DNA of 64,000 nucleotides from Pantoea trifolii. Lineage in GTDB: Bacteria > Pseudomonadota > Gammaproteobacteria > Enterobacterales > Enterobacteriaceae. The stretch's first letter is position 1. The number at the start of each line of letters is the position of its first letter. Of the stretch, positions 46,395 through 54,567 are shown piece by piece. The stretch is from the NCBI RefSeq assembly GCF_024506435.1, contig NZ_JANIET010000002.1, positions 620,001 through 684,000 on the forward strand, in the 5' to 3' direction. The position numbers and the translations under genes are program-made. The notes under the pieces were generated by a model that made no database searches, had not been told where the DNA came from, and saw only the letters and a list, made by a program, of their open reading frames with translations.

Positions 46395-47675
46395 TTAATT
46401 ACCCTGGGTTGGCTGAAAATCATCGGCGAGATACGCCAGAATGGACTGCGAAAGTGCGATCAAATCTGCCAGCGTGGTGTACTCATCGGCGGCATGAATG
46501 CGATTGTCGGGACGGGCGAGGCCGCCGAGTAAAATCTCCTGAATCCCGGCTTGCTGGACCCAGCCCATATCGGAACTGGTGGACGATCCCCAGGGTTTGA
46601 ACTCGCTGGGTTGGAAACCAAATCCCTGGCTCAGCGCCGCCTGCCAGCGCGGCCAGTGCGTGCCGTCAGGATTAGCGACTGGCGCCAGATGACCAATCAT
46701 TTGCAGCATGACGTCGAGCGCGGGGCTGTCGCGCATCGCGTTTTCCACGCAGTGCGTCAGCTCTTGCCACACCGCGTCAAAGCGCTCCTCCGGCGCGTAA
46801 CGGCGATTAATCAGCAGCTCAAAACGTTCCGGGATGGTCGAGCCTTTGCTGCCGCCCTGCGCGGCAGCCAGCGTTAACAGTGACGTCAGCGGTTTGCCCT
46901 GATAATGCGGCGGAGAAGGCATCGCCGAGGTGCGTTGTTCCACCTCGAGCTTCAGCTGGTAAAGCGCGTTCATCAGCGGCAGCGCCGTTTCGATAGCATT
47001 GATGCCGTTAACCGGATCGCCGGAGTGCGCCGAACGTCCGGTGATAATCACTTTGAGATCGATGCTGCCAAAGCAGCCGGCCCAGATGCGCGGCACCGCC
47101 CCGCCGTTGAAGCTGAGCAGATGACCGGAGAAAAGCTGTTGTTCCGCCAGGTAGCGGATACCCGGATACAAGCCGCCCTCTTCATCGCTACACAGTAGAA
47201 ACACCGGGTTAAATCGCAGCGGAATCGCCGCCGCCTGCGCCGCGCGTACCGCCGCCATCGCCGCAACAATGGTGCCTTTCATGTCTGCCGCGCCGCGCCC
47301 AAACAGCTTGCCTTCCGCTGCAGTCAGCGTCAGCGCCGGAAAACGCCAGCCATCACCGGCGGGCACGGTATCGGTATGGAAATAGAGATTGCAGTTTTCA
47401 GCCGCACCGGCATCAAGGGATGCCAGCAGATTAACGCGTTCACCGTACGCGCTGCCGTCCGGGGCCTGCCACAAATGTTCCGGCACCGAGACGCGCGCAA
47501 AGCGGAAATCCAGCGACTGCAACAGATGCGTCATCACGTCAGCAAAAGCGCCATAACCGTTGCCCGGCGGGAAGCAGGTATCGACCTCAAGCATCTGTTT
47601 GAGGTCATCGGTCATTTGCGCGCCGTCATTAGCAATCATCGCTAATGCACTGTTAAAGCGTGAATTTTTCATCAT
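46395..47675 (-). CDS. M20-family metallohydrolase with intact site (ArgE/DapE/CPG2-like)
   Basis: 426 residues. All M20 metal motifs are present: YFHTDTVPAG (His, then Asp), GRGAADMKG (bridging Asp), LCSDEEGG (general base and ligand Glu) and RIHAADEY (last His). The dimerisation domain (about 200-330) includes GRSAHSGDPVNGINAIE. It removes an acyl or peptidyl group from an amino acid; the exact substrate is unknown. First gene of the operon, next to the divergent GntR gene. The start at 47675 (or the next codon) lacks a good Shine-Dalgarno. The longer frame to 47726 would run through the operator and is rejected. Confidence 0.88.
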   Translation of the reverse strand: MMKNSRFNSALAMIANDGAQMTDDLKQMLEVDTCFPPGNGYGAFADVMTHLLQSLDFRFARVSVPEHLWQAPDGSAYGERVNLLASLDAGAAENCNLYFHTDTVPAGDGWRFPALTLTAAEGKLFGRGAADMKGTIVAAMAAVRAAQAAAIPLRFNPVFLLCSDEEGGLYPGIRYLAEQQLFSGHLLSFNGGAVPRIWAGCFGSIDLKVIITGRSAHSGDPVNGINAIETALPLMNALYQLKLEVEQRTSAMPSPPHYQGKPLTSLLTLAAAQGGSKGSTIPERFELLINRRYAPEERFDAVWQELTHCVENAMRDSPALDVMLQMIGHLAPVANPDGTHWPRWQAALSQGFGFQPSEFKPWGSSTSSDMGWVQQAGIQEILLGGLARPDNRIHAADEYTTLADLIALSQSILAYLADDFQPTQGN

Positions 47676-47689
47676 AGGATTATCGTCTG

Positions 47690-47721
47690 TTGTATTTCTA
47701 TATAGTTTATAGATAATGCAA
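47690..47721. promoter_or_regulatory. Imperfect dyad between the hydrolase operon and the GntR gene, likely operator
   Basis: TTGTATTTCTATA (47690-47702) and TATAGATAATGCAA (47708-47721) form an imperfect inverted repeat. It lies in the short AT-rich space between two divergent genes, the expected place for autoregulation by the GntR protein. Confidence 0.55.
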
Positions 47722-47754
47722 TTCAACCACGGCGGTCAATCGGTAATCGGAAAC

Positions 47755-48525
47755 ATGCAAAAAAACTATGACGCGAACGATGCTCAACCTTTCGCCAGGC
47801 TCAGCGAAGGTGAAGGTGCGCCGCTCTATGAAGTGGTCAAGCGCCATATCAGCGAATCGATCCTGCAAGGCGAACTGCCCGCAGGCACGATTTTGCCGAG
47901 TGAAAATAGCCTGGCGGCGAAGTTTGGTGTGTCGGTTGGCACGGTGCGAAAAGCACTGGCCGCGCTGACCACGGAAGGCATGCTGATGCGCCGTCGCAAA
48001 ACCGGCACCGTGGTGACCGGCTGGGCGCCGCTGCACAACCTCAGCCATTTTTTCCAGTATTTCCGGCTGCACGATAAAACCGGCGGATTGCTGCAATCCG
48101 ATACCCGTTTACTCGATTATCAGCTCAGTCATGCCAGCGCCGACGAGGCAGAGAAACTGCAAATTGCTCAGGGTGATAAGGTGATCCGCCTGAAGCGTGT
48201 GCGTCGTGTGAAGGGCATCGCCGCGATGCATGAAACGCTGGTGTTGCCGTCGGCGCGGTTGGTCGATTTTCCTCCCGCCGATCAGTTGCCGCCGCTGCTC
48301 TATCGCTATCTGTTTGAACGCTACGATCTGCGCGTCGCTGCGGTGCGCGAGCAAATCACCGCCGCGCTGGCGAATGAAGAGGATGCGGCGTTGCTGGAAT
48401 TGAGTTTGCCGTACGCCGTGATGGTGATTGATGAAGTGTCGTTTGATCAAAGTGCCCTTCCGGTGATTCTGGCGCACCACCGCTTTAGCACCGAACACTT
48501 TATGTATGTGAATGAGATTCGCTGA
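47755..48525 (+). CDS. GntR/HutC-type transcription regulator
   Basis: About 256 residues. An N-terminal winged helix-turn-helix (PLYEVVKRHISESILQGELPAGTILPSE through VSVGTVRKALAALTTEGMLMRRRKTGT) is followed by a UTRA ligand-binding domain (about 95-245) with LIRLKRVRRVKG-type strands. It most likely controls the divergent peptide operon. The start is uncertain: ATG 47755 is chosen because the longer frame from 47716 begins within the dyad and has no ribosome site. The 47755 start also has only a weak GGAA. Confidence 0.88.
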   Translation: MQKNYDANDAQPFARLSEGEGAPLYEVVKRHISESILQGELPAGTILPSENSLAAKFGVSVGTVRKALAALTTEGMLMRRRKTGTVVTGWAPLHNLSHFFQYFRLHDKTGGLLQSDTRLLDYQLSHASADEAEKLQIAQGDKVIRLKRVRRVKGIAAMHETLVLPSARLVDFPPADQLPPLLYRYLFERYDLRVAAVREQITAALANEEDAALLELSLPYAVMVIDEVSFDQSALPVILAHHRFSTEHFMYVNEIR

Positions 48526-48651
48526 TCGCGCGGCATGAACCGCCGTTTGAGTCAGGTTAAACAGCGCAGATGCGCCAGGTTTCTGGAAGTTTCGGGAAAA
48601 TGTTCTACGCTTTGAAGGTAGTTAAACGTATTCCACTGAAAGGAACTCATC

Positions 48652-48888
48652 ATGATGAATAAAACAGTACTGGCAACGGCATTTCTTGGCACTATTATGG
48701 CAATGACATTAACCGCTTGCTCTTCTAATCAGGCGATTAAAACCACCGACGGACGCACTATCGTGACGTCGGGTAAGCCGCAAATCGACAGCGACACAGG
48801 CCTTGTTTCTTACAAGGATGCGCAAAGCGGTAAAACTGAGCAGATCAATCGCGACAAGATTACCAACATGAGCGAACTGGATAATTAA
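48652..48888 (+). CDS. YgdI/YgdR-family lipoprotein (78 aa), first of a tandem pair
   Basis: A short lipoprotein. The signal peptide has lipobox LTAC at residues 20-23, and the mature SH3-like domain carries the family motif TTDGRTIVTSGKPQ and DTGLVSYKDAQSGKTEQINRD. The domain is about 50 residues, the normal DUF903 size. The cellular role of YgdI/YgdR is unknown. AGGA lies seven bases before ATG 48652. The upstream region has CTACGCT near 48604, which could be a stationary-phase-type -10 element. A second paralogue follows 27 bases later. Confidence 0.9.
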   Translation: MMNKTVLATAFLGTIMAMTLTACSSNQAIKTTDGRTIVTSGKPQIDSDTGLVSYKDAQSGKTEQINRDKITNMSELDN

Positions 48889-48915
48889 TATCCTTTAACT
48901 AGCCTGGAGAGACTA

Positions 48916-49146
48916 ATGAAAAAATCAATTTTGCTTTCTGTTACTGCGCTTATTGCCCTGTCTGCTCTGACCGGCTGTACACGGACCTCGTACGCCATCC
49001 ACACCAATGATGGACGTACCATCGTGACCGATGGCAAACCACAGGATGCCGAAACCGGCCTGCTGGGTTACGTCGATGCCAATGGTGTTAAGCAGCAAAT
49101 CAATAAAAGTGACGTAAAAGAGATCTCTGAAGTTCCTAAGAAATAA
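48916..49146 (+). CDS. YgdI/YgdR-family lipoprotein (76 aa), second of a tandem pair
   Basis: Paralogue of the preceding gene: lipobox LTGC, then HTNDGRTIVTDGKPQDAETGLLGYVDANGVKQQINKSDV. The two mature domains share the GRTIV-x-x-GKPQ core, indicating local duplication. GGAGAG precedes the ATG. A strong hairpin follows, so the two genes form one transcription unit. Confidence 0.9.
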   Translation: MKKSILLSVTALIALSALTGCTRTSYAIHTNDGRTIVTDGKPQDAETGLLGYVDANGVKQQINKSDVKEISEVPKK

Positions 49147-49162
49147 CTTTTCTGCCTGAAGC

Positions 49163-49200
49163 CGCCCGCTATAGTGGATTTTCGCCATAGCGGGCGTTTG
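49163..49200 (+). terminator. Hairpin terminator after the lipoprotein pair
   Basis: A 10-bp stem, CGCCCGCTAT (49163-49172) with ATAGCGGGCG (49187-49196), then TTTG. The T-run is short, but the stem is strong. Confidence 0.75.
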
Positions 49201-49221
49201 TAATGACCTGATGCACTTGCT

Positions 49222-50070
49222 TCAACCGAAGTCGCTCTGCAATCCATCGATATACTTTTTACTCTCCCTCAGCACTTCAACAATTCGTTCCAGTCCCACT
49301 GGCGTATCACTGCGTACCGGCGTGCTGTCAGCCAGTCGATGCATACGCAGTGGAATTTCCAGCGTACAAGGAATATCTTGCGCAGCCAGTGACTTGATGA
49401 GCGGCTGATAATCTAAGATGCCCTGTCCGATAGGCGGAAAGTGAAACTCTGCGCCCTGTTTATACACATCTTTAATGTGGCAATGACGCATCTGCGGCAA
49501 CAGTTGCATTATTTGTTGTATCGCATCCGCCTGAGGTCGCAACGACACCATATTGCCGGCATCGCCATTAAACGCTACAGCTGCACTGCCCACCTCTCGC
49601 AGCAACTCTTCACCCTCGGCTGCCAGCGCAAAAGCATCATAATTATGGTCGCCGCCATTCTCGATCAGTAAACAACAACCAGCATGCTCAAGATATGGCG
49701 CGATCTGACGTAAATTACTCACCAGCGCCGCATAATCCTCACGCTTTGCCGTACAGGCGTTGAGCAGCTTAACGCCTATCGCCTGAGCAAAACCGATGCG
49801 TGTTTGCAGATACGCAACCGCTTCGGGTCGCGCCAGATTAAAGGTGCAACCGAGCGCTAACGTTTTCAGCTGATGCTTATCCAGCAGTGTCCGTATGCGT
49901 TGCGCATTGGCCGGGCTAAACAGGCTGTCATCCAGGTCACCGACATAACCTTGGTTATAAGCGACCTCAACGTACTCATAGCCTAACCGGCTAATTATTC
50001 CGAAGGCGACATCCATGTCGTGCCCATCGAAAATCGAGGTGTTAACACCGAGTTTAAGCGAATTTGGCAT
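49222..50070 (-). CDS. Sugar phosphate isomerase/epimerase (xylose isomerase-like TIM barrel)
   Basis: 282 residues, AP-endonuclease-2/xylose-isomerase-like fold. The metal-ligand pattern is visible along the barrel: Glu in LLIENGG, Asp in FNGDAGN, His in HCHIKD and Glu in TLEIPL. No signal peptide. It is the last gene of an operon with a PdxA-like dehydrogenase and an MFS transporter, 45 bases after the former. It probably isomerises the keto product of the dehydrogenase; the exact substrate cannot be told from sequence. Confidence 0.88.
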   Translation of the reverse strand: MPNSLKLGVNTSIFDGHDMDVAFGIISRLGYEYVEVAYNQGYVGDLDDSLFSPANAQRIRTLLDKHQLKTLALGCTFNLARPEAVAYLQTRIGFAQAIGVKLLNACTAKREDYAALVSNLRQIAPYLEHAGCCLLIENGGDHNYDAFALAAEGEELLREVGSAAVAFNGDAGNMVSLRPQADAIQQIMQLLPQMRHCHIKDVYKQGAEFHFPPIGQGILDYQPLIKSLAAQDIPCTLEIPLRMHRLADSTPVRSDTPVGLERIVEVLRESKKYIDGLQSDFG

Positions 50071-50115
50071 AGCGAAGATTCTCCTGATAATCGGACATCG
50101 AACGATTACTGTGAA

Positions 50116-51114
50116 TCAAATCGCGCCGGCTGCCATACGCACCAGCAAGCGGAAAGCGTTCTCAAACGCCGATGGCGTTGCAAGATTTTGCCCATATAAG
50201 TTGTATGCGGTGCCGTGATTGGCGGTCGCAATCGGAATCGGCAGCCCGCCCTGTACGGTAATACCGCGTTCGAAGCCAAGCATTTTTAACGCGGTGGCGA
50301 ACTGATCGTGGTACATCGAAACCACAGCATCCAGATGCTGTGTCTCTACGGCTTTGTAGGTGGTATCGGCTGGATAAGGGCCATAGACATCAATACCTTG
50401 ATCTTTGGCTTTTGCCATCGCCGGTTTAATGATGGTTTGTTCCTCATCACCAAACAGACCATTCTCACCACCATGTGGATTCAGGGCCTGCACGGCAATT
50501 TTCGGCTTAGCGATGCCCGCCTGACGCAGCGTGCGATCCATCAGCGCAATGGTATCGACTACGCCTCCAACGCTGAGGTTCTTCACAATATCGCGGAAGG
50601 GAATATGCGAAGTGGCGCGTCCAGCCCAGAGGTCATCCACCACATTCACCTCACAGCAGAAACTATCCCACTTCAGCAGTTCGGCGAACCAGTGCAATTC
50701 ATCGCGATGCTGCAGCCCTCCCATATGCATCGCTTGCTTATTCAGCGGCGCAAAACAGACGCCTTGCGTAATGCCCTGCTGGGTCAATTCGACCGCACGC
50801 GCCAGCGTTTCCAGGATATACACGCCGCTCTGCTCGCTTGCATTGCCATAATCAAAAGGCGTGCGTGAAGACCAGTCATGATTGAGCAGCAACGGTTTAC
50901 CTGACGTGAACCTGATATTTGCGGTATCAGCGATTTCGTCATAGTCGAAACGCTGACCGGCAATAGTCATGCCTTTTTCCAGCTCCTGGCGGTCGGCAAT
51001 GATAATCACGTTAGCCAACTCACGTAGCGCCGGCTGCGACAAAACTTTGGCCACCAGCTCTGGACCAATACCTGCTGGATCGCCCAGCACCAGTGCAACA
51101 GAAGGTTTTTTCAT
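50116..51114 (-). CDS. PdxA-family dehydrogenase (PdxA2-like)
   Basis: 332 residues, 4-hydroxythreonine-4-phosphate dehydrogenase family. Motifs: LVLGDPAGIGPELVAK at the N-terminus, HRDELHW and SHIPFRDI, LNPHGGENGLFGDEE near 210, and MYHDQFATALKMLGFERG with the metal His near 275. It oxidises a phosphorylated hydroxy acid with NAD, followed by decarboxylation. Its operon partners (MFS transporter, TIM isomerase) point to a catabolic PdxA2 paralogue rather than vitamin B6 synthesis. GAGG eight bases before ATG 51114 sets the start; the 15-codon extension is rejected. The DUF1537-type kinase often found with PdxA2 is not in the window. Confidence 0.88.
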   Translation of the reverse strand: MKKPSVALVLGDPAGIGPELVAKVLSQPALRELANVIIIADRQELEKGMTIAGQRFDYDEIADTANIRFTSGKPLLLNHDWSSRTPFDYGNASEQSGVYILETLARAVELTQQGITQGVCFAPLNKQAMHMGGLQHRDELHWFAELLKWDSFCCEVNVVDDLWAGRATSHIPFRDIVKNLSVGGVVDTIALMDRTLRQAGIAKPKIAVQALNPHGGENGLFGDEEQTIIKPAMAKAKDQGIDVYGPYPADTTYKAVETQHLDAVVSMYHDQFATALKMLGFERGITVQGGLPIPIATANHGTAYNLYGQNLATPSAFENAFRLLVRMAAGAI

Positions 51115-51124
51115 CAGGATTTCC

Positions 51125-52420
51125 TCAGTGATAAGCATTATTTGCGGGCTGTACTTCACCGCGAGAAGGGGAGTCTTCAGACAACGGAATGTCCGGGCGC
51201 ATAAAGAAGGTAAGCACGATGCCGACCATCAGCAGCACAACCGAGCCATAAAATGGCAAGCTCCAGTTGCCGGTTCTATCAATGATGATGCCAAACAGAA
51301 TCGGCGAAATGATGCCCGCCACCGCTGAGCCGGAATTCACCAGGCCACTGGCGACGCCAACGAACTTAGGCGTGATCTCCATTGGCACTGCCCAGATAGG
51401 CCCAATGGTCAGTTCCAGGCAGAAGAAAGCCAGACCGAGACAGGCGGTAATGACCGTCATGTTGGTGGAGCTGATCACCGGAATAAGCAGCAAACCGGCG
51501 CTCAGAAAGCTAAAGATAATGACGTTACGTCGCGCCGCCACTACATTGCCGGTGCGTTTCAGGATTTTGTCACTCACGATGCCGCCGACGGTATTCCCCA
51601 CCACACCCGAGAGAAACACTGCTGAGGTGAAGAGTGCGGACGATTTCAGGTCCATGCCGCGACCGTTCATAAAGAAAGTCGGAAGCCAGGTGAAGAACAG
51701 CCAGCCGGTCCAGCCGTAGCAAAAATAGACGCCCATGGTTGGTCCAATACGTTTGAGCAGCGCTTTCCATGGCGTGGGGGCTTTCACTTTGTCCGTCATG
51801 TAGGCGTCAAGTTTTGGCAAAATCTTGCGTTCTTCTTCACTCATATCGGCAATGTGATGCGGGTTATCGCGGAAGCCTGCAATCCAGAAACCGAGCCATA
51901 CGGCGGTGATAACGCCCAATGCGATAAATGAGAAGCGCCAGGAGTGCATCAGTACTAACAGCGCCACCAGCGATGGCGTAACAGCATTACCAAAGCGTGA
52001 AAATGAGTGGGTGATACCTTGTACAAAGCCACGCTTCTCGCTGGAGAACCAGAATGTCATGGCGCGTGCTTGTGACGGCAATGCCGCCCCTTCGCCTACG
52101 CCAAGCAGCATGCGTGACAGGAACAGCGAAGCGAAACCACCAGCAAAACCGGTACAGATGGTCGCGACCACCCAGATACTGCCGCAGATGATAATGGTTT
52201 TGCGTGCGCCGAAGCGGTCAACAAACCAGCCACCGATAATCTGAAACACTAAGTAGGTGTAAGCGAAGGCAGAAAAAATCAGGCCCAGATCGGTGTTATT
52301 GAGGCCAAGATCCTGCTTTATCAGCCCCGCCGCAGTTGAAAGGTTTACGCGATCGACATACATCAGAAATGACAGGGCGCAGAAAAGCGCCAGTACTTTC
52401 GTACTGTATCGTTTTTTCAT
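51125..52420 (-). CDS. MFS transporter, anion:cation symporter (ACS) family
   Basis: 431 residues and 12 predicted membrane segments. ACS-type features: YVDRVNLSTAAGLIKQDLGL in the first segment region, GWFVDRFGARKTI (motif A) near 65, and LLGVGEGAALPSQARAMTFWF near 110. Relatives transport sugar acids such as glucarate, galactonate and D-tartrate-like acids. AAGG seven bases before ATG 52420 fixes the start. It is the first gene of a three-gene operon (10 bases before the PdxA-like gene), downstream of a CRP site and an inverted repeat. Confidence 0.92.
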   Translation of the reverse strand: MKKRYSTKVLALFCALSFLMYVDRVNLSTAAGLIKQDLGLNNTDLGLIFSAFAYTYLVFQIIGGWFVDRFGARKTIIICGSIWVVATICTGFAGGFASLFLSRMLLGVGEGAALPSQARAMTFWFSSEKRGFVQGITHSFSRFGNAVTPSLVALLVLMHSWRFSFIALGVITAVWLGFWIAGFRDNPHHIADMSEEERKILPKLDAYMTDKVKAPTPWKALLKRIGPTMGVYFCYGWTGWLFFTWLPTFFMNGRGMDLKSSALFTSAVFLSGVVGNTVGGIVSDKILKRTGNVVAARRNVIIFSFLSAGLLLIPVISSTNMTVITACLGLAFFCLELTIGPIWAVPMEITPKFVGVASGLVNSGSAVAGIISPILFGIIIDRTGNWSLPFYGSVVLLMVGIVLTFFMRPDIPLSEDSPSRGEVQPANNAYH

Positions 52421-52469
52421 GGATGAACCTTTTGGGTTTAGGTCAGAGGTTGTAGGCTGCACCTTGCTC

Positions 52470-52492
52470 AAATGAACGCTTGTTGTTCATTT
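52470..52492 (-). promoter_or_regulatory. Perfect inverted repeat, likely operator of the MFS-PdxA operon
   Basis: AAATGAAC (52470-52477) and GTTCATTT (52485-52492) with a 7-base spacer, 50 bases before the MFS gene. It overlaps the predicted transcription start, a position suited to a repressor. Confidence 0.6.
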
Positions 52493-52497
52493 GTTAT

Positions 52498-52542
52498 ATT
52501 TTATCGCTTATTTTTCGCCTGCTCATTGTGAGCACCATCACA
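52498..52542 (-). promoter_or_regulatory. Consensus CRP site with -10 element for the MFS-PdxA operon
   Basis: TGTGAGCACCATCACA (52527-52542) is a perfect TGTGA-N6-TCACA. TAAAAT on the minus strand (52503-52498) is a -10 candidate, placing CRP about 43 bases upstream of the start (class II-like). The region up to the repeat at 52727 holds no gene. Confidence 0.75.
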
Positions 52543-52726
52543 ATAAGCCTGCTAAGTAGTTTTCAGCGTTCAAGGTGTGATCGTCATCTCAGCATTGCCA
52601 GCTGACGATGAACATATGCACAATCAATCACTAAGCCATAAACAAAAGCTCATGGGATAAGCGTTATGATCTGTTCCTGATGCGTACATATGCGCAGTGA
52701 ATAATGCGGAGTGAAGGTGGTTTATT

Positions 52727-52794
52727 GGTCGCCATAAATGGCGACCCTACCGTTTTTTGGCGAGGTTTTTGTAGGGTGCGCATTCATGCGCACC
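52727..52794. repeat. Composite REP-like repeat, both arms (inverted relative to the 35052 copy)
   Basis: Type A arm GGTCGCCATAAATGGCGACC (52727-52746), a 28-base spacer bounded by CTAC and GTAG, and type B arm GGTGCGCATTCATGCGCACC (52775-52794). The arm order is A then B; at 35052 it is B then A. Confidence 0.88.
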
Positions 52795-52856
52795 TGGATA
52801 AATAGACAAATTAATGTGCCGCTACAGTGCGTGTCGCTTTTCGTCTAAACACTTTC

Positions 52857-52949
52857 TTAAGCGATGTAGATAAGATAGACAGCCAGATGCACCATAGCGC
52901 AAACGCTAATAACCATCAGCAATGTCAGTACGCTTTTGCCAGGATTCAA
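52857..52949 (-). CDS. Possible 30-aa membrane peptide downstream of mipA-like gene
   Basis: A short frame starting TTG 52949, 12 bases after the MipA-like stop. AGGGA lies about ten bases upstream. The product has a short polar start (NPGKS) and then one ~24-residue hydrophobic helix (VLTLLMVISVCAMVHLAVYL, then IYIA) to the end. The non-ATG start and tiny size keep confidence low; chance hydrophobic frames occur. Confidence 0.3.
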   Translation of the reverse strand: MNPGKSVLTLLMVISVCAMVHLAVYLIYIA

Positions 52950-52961
52950 CGCGTAGAGTCC

Positions 52962-53747
52962 CTAGAATGTATACGTCACCGCCGCTGTTGCGGTCAGTTG
53001 GTTCTGCCTGAATACAATGGGACTGTCCGCCGCGTGATCGTCCAGCCACGTGTAACCCGTGCTCAGTGCGCCGCCCCATTGCTGCGTAAACTGATGACTC
53101 CATGTCAGGTCGGTTTCTACCCCATAAAATCCTGCTGCAGGTGAGTAAATCGTATAGCCACTTTTGTCGCTTTGACGCGCGTTGACGCCGTACCAGGTTT
53201 GCATGTAGCGCGCATCTCCAAACAGCGCGGAGGTCTGCAAGGAAAGGTTATCCTCCTGGCTTTGTAGCGGAATCAACGTAACCGAAGTGCGATAATTTAC
53301 GCCCTGGCTGGCTGTCAGCGGCAGCACGGCTTTCGCTTCAAAAATTAACCACGGCGAGATCGCCCAACCGGCAGCAATTCCGGTGTTGAGCGTGGCATTG
53401 ATTGTGCCCATGCCACGCAGCTTGTCAGAACCATCGCGCCAGTTGGAATCCTTGTCCGCCCTGCCCAGGCCATACCCCAATGTCTGCTCCAGATATAGGG
53501 CGCTGTCACTTTGCAAATCGTAGCCAACACCCTTTTGCGAATCGATGAAAAATGCGCCCTTTCGGGCCTGCACCATCGGCACCACCTGCCAGCGTTGCTT
53601 ATCTGCGCCGCTGTATTTCGGCGTGGTCTGCGCGCCCACGCCCATCATCACGCCATCCTGCGCTGCGCTGTCATCGGCGCGCGTGCTGGCACTGAAACTG
53701 ACCAGTAACAAACAGCCACTGTACAGCGCCTTTTTTCTGGTTATCAT
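52962..53747 (-). CDS. MipA/OmpV-family outer-membrane protein
   Basis: 261 residues. The signal peptide ends near SASTRA. The mature barrel contains the family phrases GVGAQTTPKYSGADKQRWQVVPMVQ, FFIDSQKGVGYDL near 65, and the C-terminal TATAAVTYTF with terminal Phe. In E. coli MipA is a scaffold for murein synthases MltA and PBP1B; OmpV relatives are adhesin or porin-like. It is divergent from a two-component system, 124 bases away, and may be under its control. Confidence 0.9.
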   Translation of the reverse strand: MITRKKALYSGCLLLVSFSASTRADDSAAQDGVMMGVGAQTTPKYSGADKQRWQVVPMVQARKGAFFIDSQKGVGYDLQSDSALYLEQTLGYGLGRADKDSNWRDGSDKLRGMGTINATLNTGIAAGWAISPWLIFEAKAVLPLTASQGVNYRTSVTLIPLQSQEDNLSLQTSALFGDARYMQTWYGVNARQSDKSGYTIYSPAAGFYGVETDLTWSHQFTQQWGGALSTGYTWLDDHAADSPIVFRQNQLTATAAVTYTF

Positions 53748-53871
53748 CGTGTCACCTCAGTTACCCATCTGTTTTTAGCCCCTTGCCCGGGCGTTGCGTC
53801 ACAGGTCGGAGTATCCCGAAGCAATGTCAATTAAGTGCCAGGGATTTATGAAGAAACTGTCAAGGTGAGCC

Positions 53872-54567
53872 ATGAACAACAGACGAGTATTGGTTATTGA
53901 GGATGATGCAGACGCGGCAGACGTGCTGGAAGCCTATCTGCTGCGCGAAGGATACGCCGTGGAGATTGCCGGCAATGGGCTCAGCGGACTTGAGCGCGTA
54001 GAGAAGTGGAAACCCGATCTCATTCTGCTCGACATCATGTTACCCGGCATGAACGGCACCGAGGTGCTGGCTGCCGTGCGACGCCGCGCTGACACGCCAG
54101 TGATTATGATTACCGCGATGACGGACACGCCCGACAGAATCGGCGCGCTGCGCTTGGGCGCGGATGACTACGTGGTGAAACCCTATCATCCGGGTGAAGT
54201 GGTTGCGCGCGTGCAGGCCGTGCTGCGCCGCAGCCGTGCGGCAGTTGCCGAGGATGAAGTGCTGCGCTGGCAAGCGCTGGAGGTTAATACTGCGGCGATG
54301 ACCGCCGTTGTCGTGCAGCCAGAGCAGCATCCAATCCGCATTGACCTCACGCCAACCGAATTTTCTCTGTTGGTGACGCTGATGCGAGCGCCAGTGCGCG
54401 CGCTTAGCCGTCAATATCTGATCGAAACCTGTATGCCTGAAAGCGAGGCGCTGGAAAGGGTGATCGATACCCACGTCTACAACCTGCGTAAGAAGCTCGA
54501 AAACGCCGGGTTGTCAGAGATATTACTCAACGTGCGCGGCGTGGGTTACAGGTTCAGACAGCCATGA
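53872..54567 (+). CDS. OmpR-family response regulator
   Basis: 231 residues. The receiver domain has EDDADA acidic pocket residues, the phosphoacceptor Asp in LILLDIMLPG (near 54), Thr in MITAMT and Lys in YVVKPYHPGEV. The winged-helix output domain (about 130-230) ends with THVYNLRKKLENAG and VRGVGYRF. The overall pattern is closest to BaeR/AdeR/SmeR-type regulators of RND pumps. The sensor gene overlaps it by four bases (ATGA), and an RND adaptor and pump follow, so pump control is the likely job. Confidence 0.92.
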   Translation: MNNRRVLVIEDDADAADVLEAYLLREGYAVEIAGNGLSGLERVEKWKPDLILLDIMLPGMNGTEVLAAVRRRADTPVIMITAMTDTPDRIGALRLGADDYVVKPYHPGEVVARVQAVLRRSRAAVAEDEVLRWQALEVNTAAMTAVVVQPEQHPIRIDLTPTEFSLLVTLMRAPVRALSRQYLIETCMPESEALERVIDTHVYNLRKKLENAGLSEILLNVRGVGYRFRQP

